From assembly GCF_019693215.1 (NCBI RefSeq), contig NZ_CP081183.1:1677226-1741225 (forward strand): a stretch of DNA of 64,000 nt. Direction: 5' to 3'. Below, one piece after another: positions 63,932-64,000 of the stretch; position 1 is the stretch's first letter; each line of letters starts with the position of its first letter. The position numbers and the translations under genes were made by a program. This stretch comes from Salinarchaeum sp. IM2453. Lineage in GTDB: Archaea > Halobacteriota > Halobacteria > Halobacteriales > Salinarchaeaceae. The notes beneath the pieces were generated by a model. It was not told the origin of the DNA. It did not search any database and saw only the letters and a program-made list of their open reading frames with translations.

Positions 63932-64000
63932 TATTCGGGGGATTTTCTCTTCCACTATCCGATAACTCTTAATATATTCTCGTTTACAGTCTACAATATG

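Overview
The window looks like chromosome from a halophilic archaeon of unusually low GC content. The proteins are strongly acidic. The information-processing genes are archaeal: RNA polymerase subunits Rpo3, Rpo6 and Rpo10, a proteasome beta subunit, an XPD-type helicase and an archaeal-type RNase J. Lipid genes follow the archaeal isoprenoid route (mevalonate kinase, isopentenyl phosphate kinase, geranylgeranyl diphosphate synthase). Low GC, long AT-rich gaps, many broken genes and PATE-like mini-elements suggest a Haloquadratum-like genome. That is an inference from sequence character, not an identification.

Layout. 1-9500 is core: aroE (partial), D-aminoacyl-tRNA deacylase, proteasome beta, a zinc protein, an HD phosphohydrolase, biotin ligase/repressor, TyrRS and an FeS-type photolyase. 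9500-21900 is accessory: transposase and RelE remnants, a 158-bp inverted-repeat element, a VapBC pair with a palindromic operator, a second AbrB/PIN pair with a frameshifted toxin, a lipoprotein, a frameshifted GIDE-like membrane protein, and a large primase-helicase-like protein divergent from a PhiH1-type repressor. 21967-30511 is an 8.5-kb CRISPR block of two arrays (53 and 64 repeats of 37 bp) in opposite orientation, only 24 bp apart. A third, 5-repeat array with the common 30-bp haloarchaeal repeat lies at 32278-32577. I see no cas gene anywhere in the window.

32787-40128 returns to housekeeping: a pilin, tRNA-Thr, a CBS protein, UspA, a phosphate permease, tRNA-Ser, an Mrp ATPase and MoaA. 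40150-44860 is a second accessory patch: two toxin-antitoxin pairs (one GC-rich), a HEAT-repeat gene with two in-frame stops, PATE-like elements flanked by TTGAC and a transposase tail. 45079-55661 is one long co-oriented block: tRNA-Ser, S13, S4, S11, Rpo3, tRNA-Leu, L18e, L13, S9, Rpo10, Rpo6, enolase, S2, mevalonate kinase, isopentenyl phosphate kinase, RNase J and GGPP synthase. It links translation and transcription to the lipid precursor pathway. 55702-64000 holds the XPD helicase, a 2H phosphoesterase, a Trm9-like methyltransferase, a pilus-type ATPase/membrane-platform pair, another PATE-like element and a conserved haloarchaeal protein.

The most unusual features are the leaderless-looking junction of two oppositely oriented giant CRISPR arrays without cas genes, their duplicated and cross-matching spacers, the family of tiny TTGAC-flanked elements, and the cluster of genes broken by single in-frame stops or frameshifts. 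Without database searches I cannot separate real decay from sequencing error in the broken genes.
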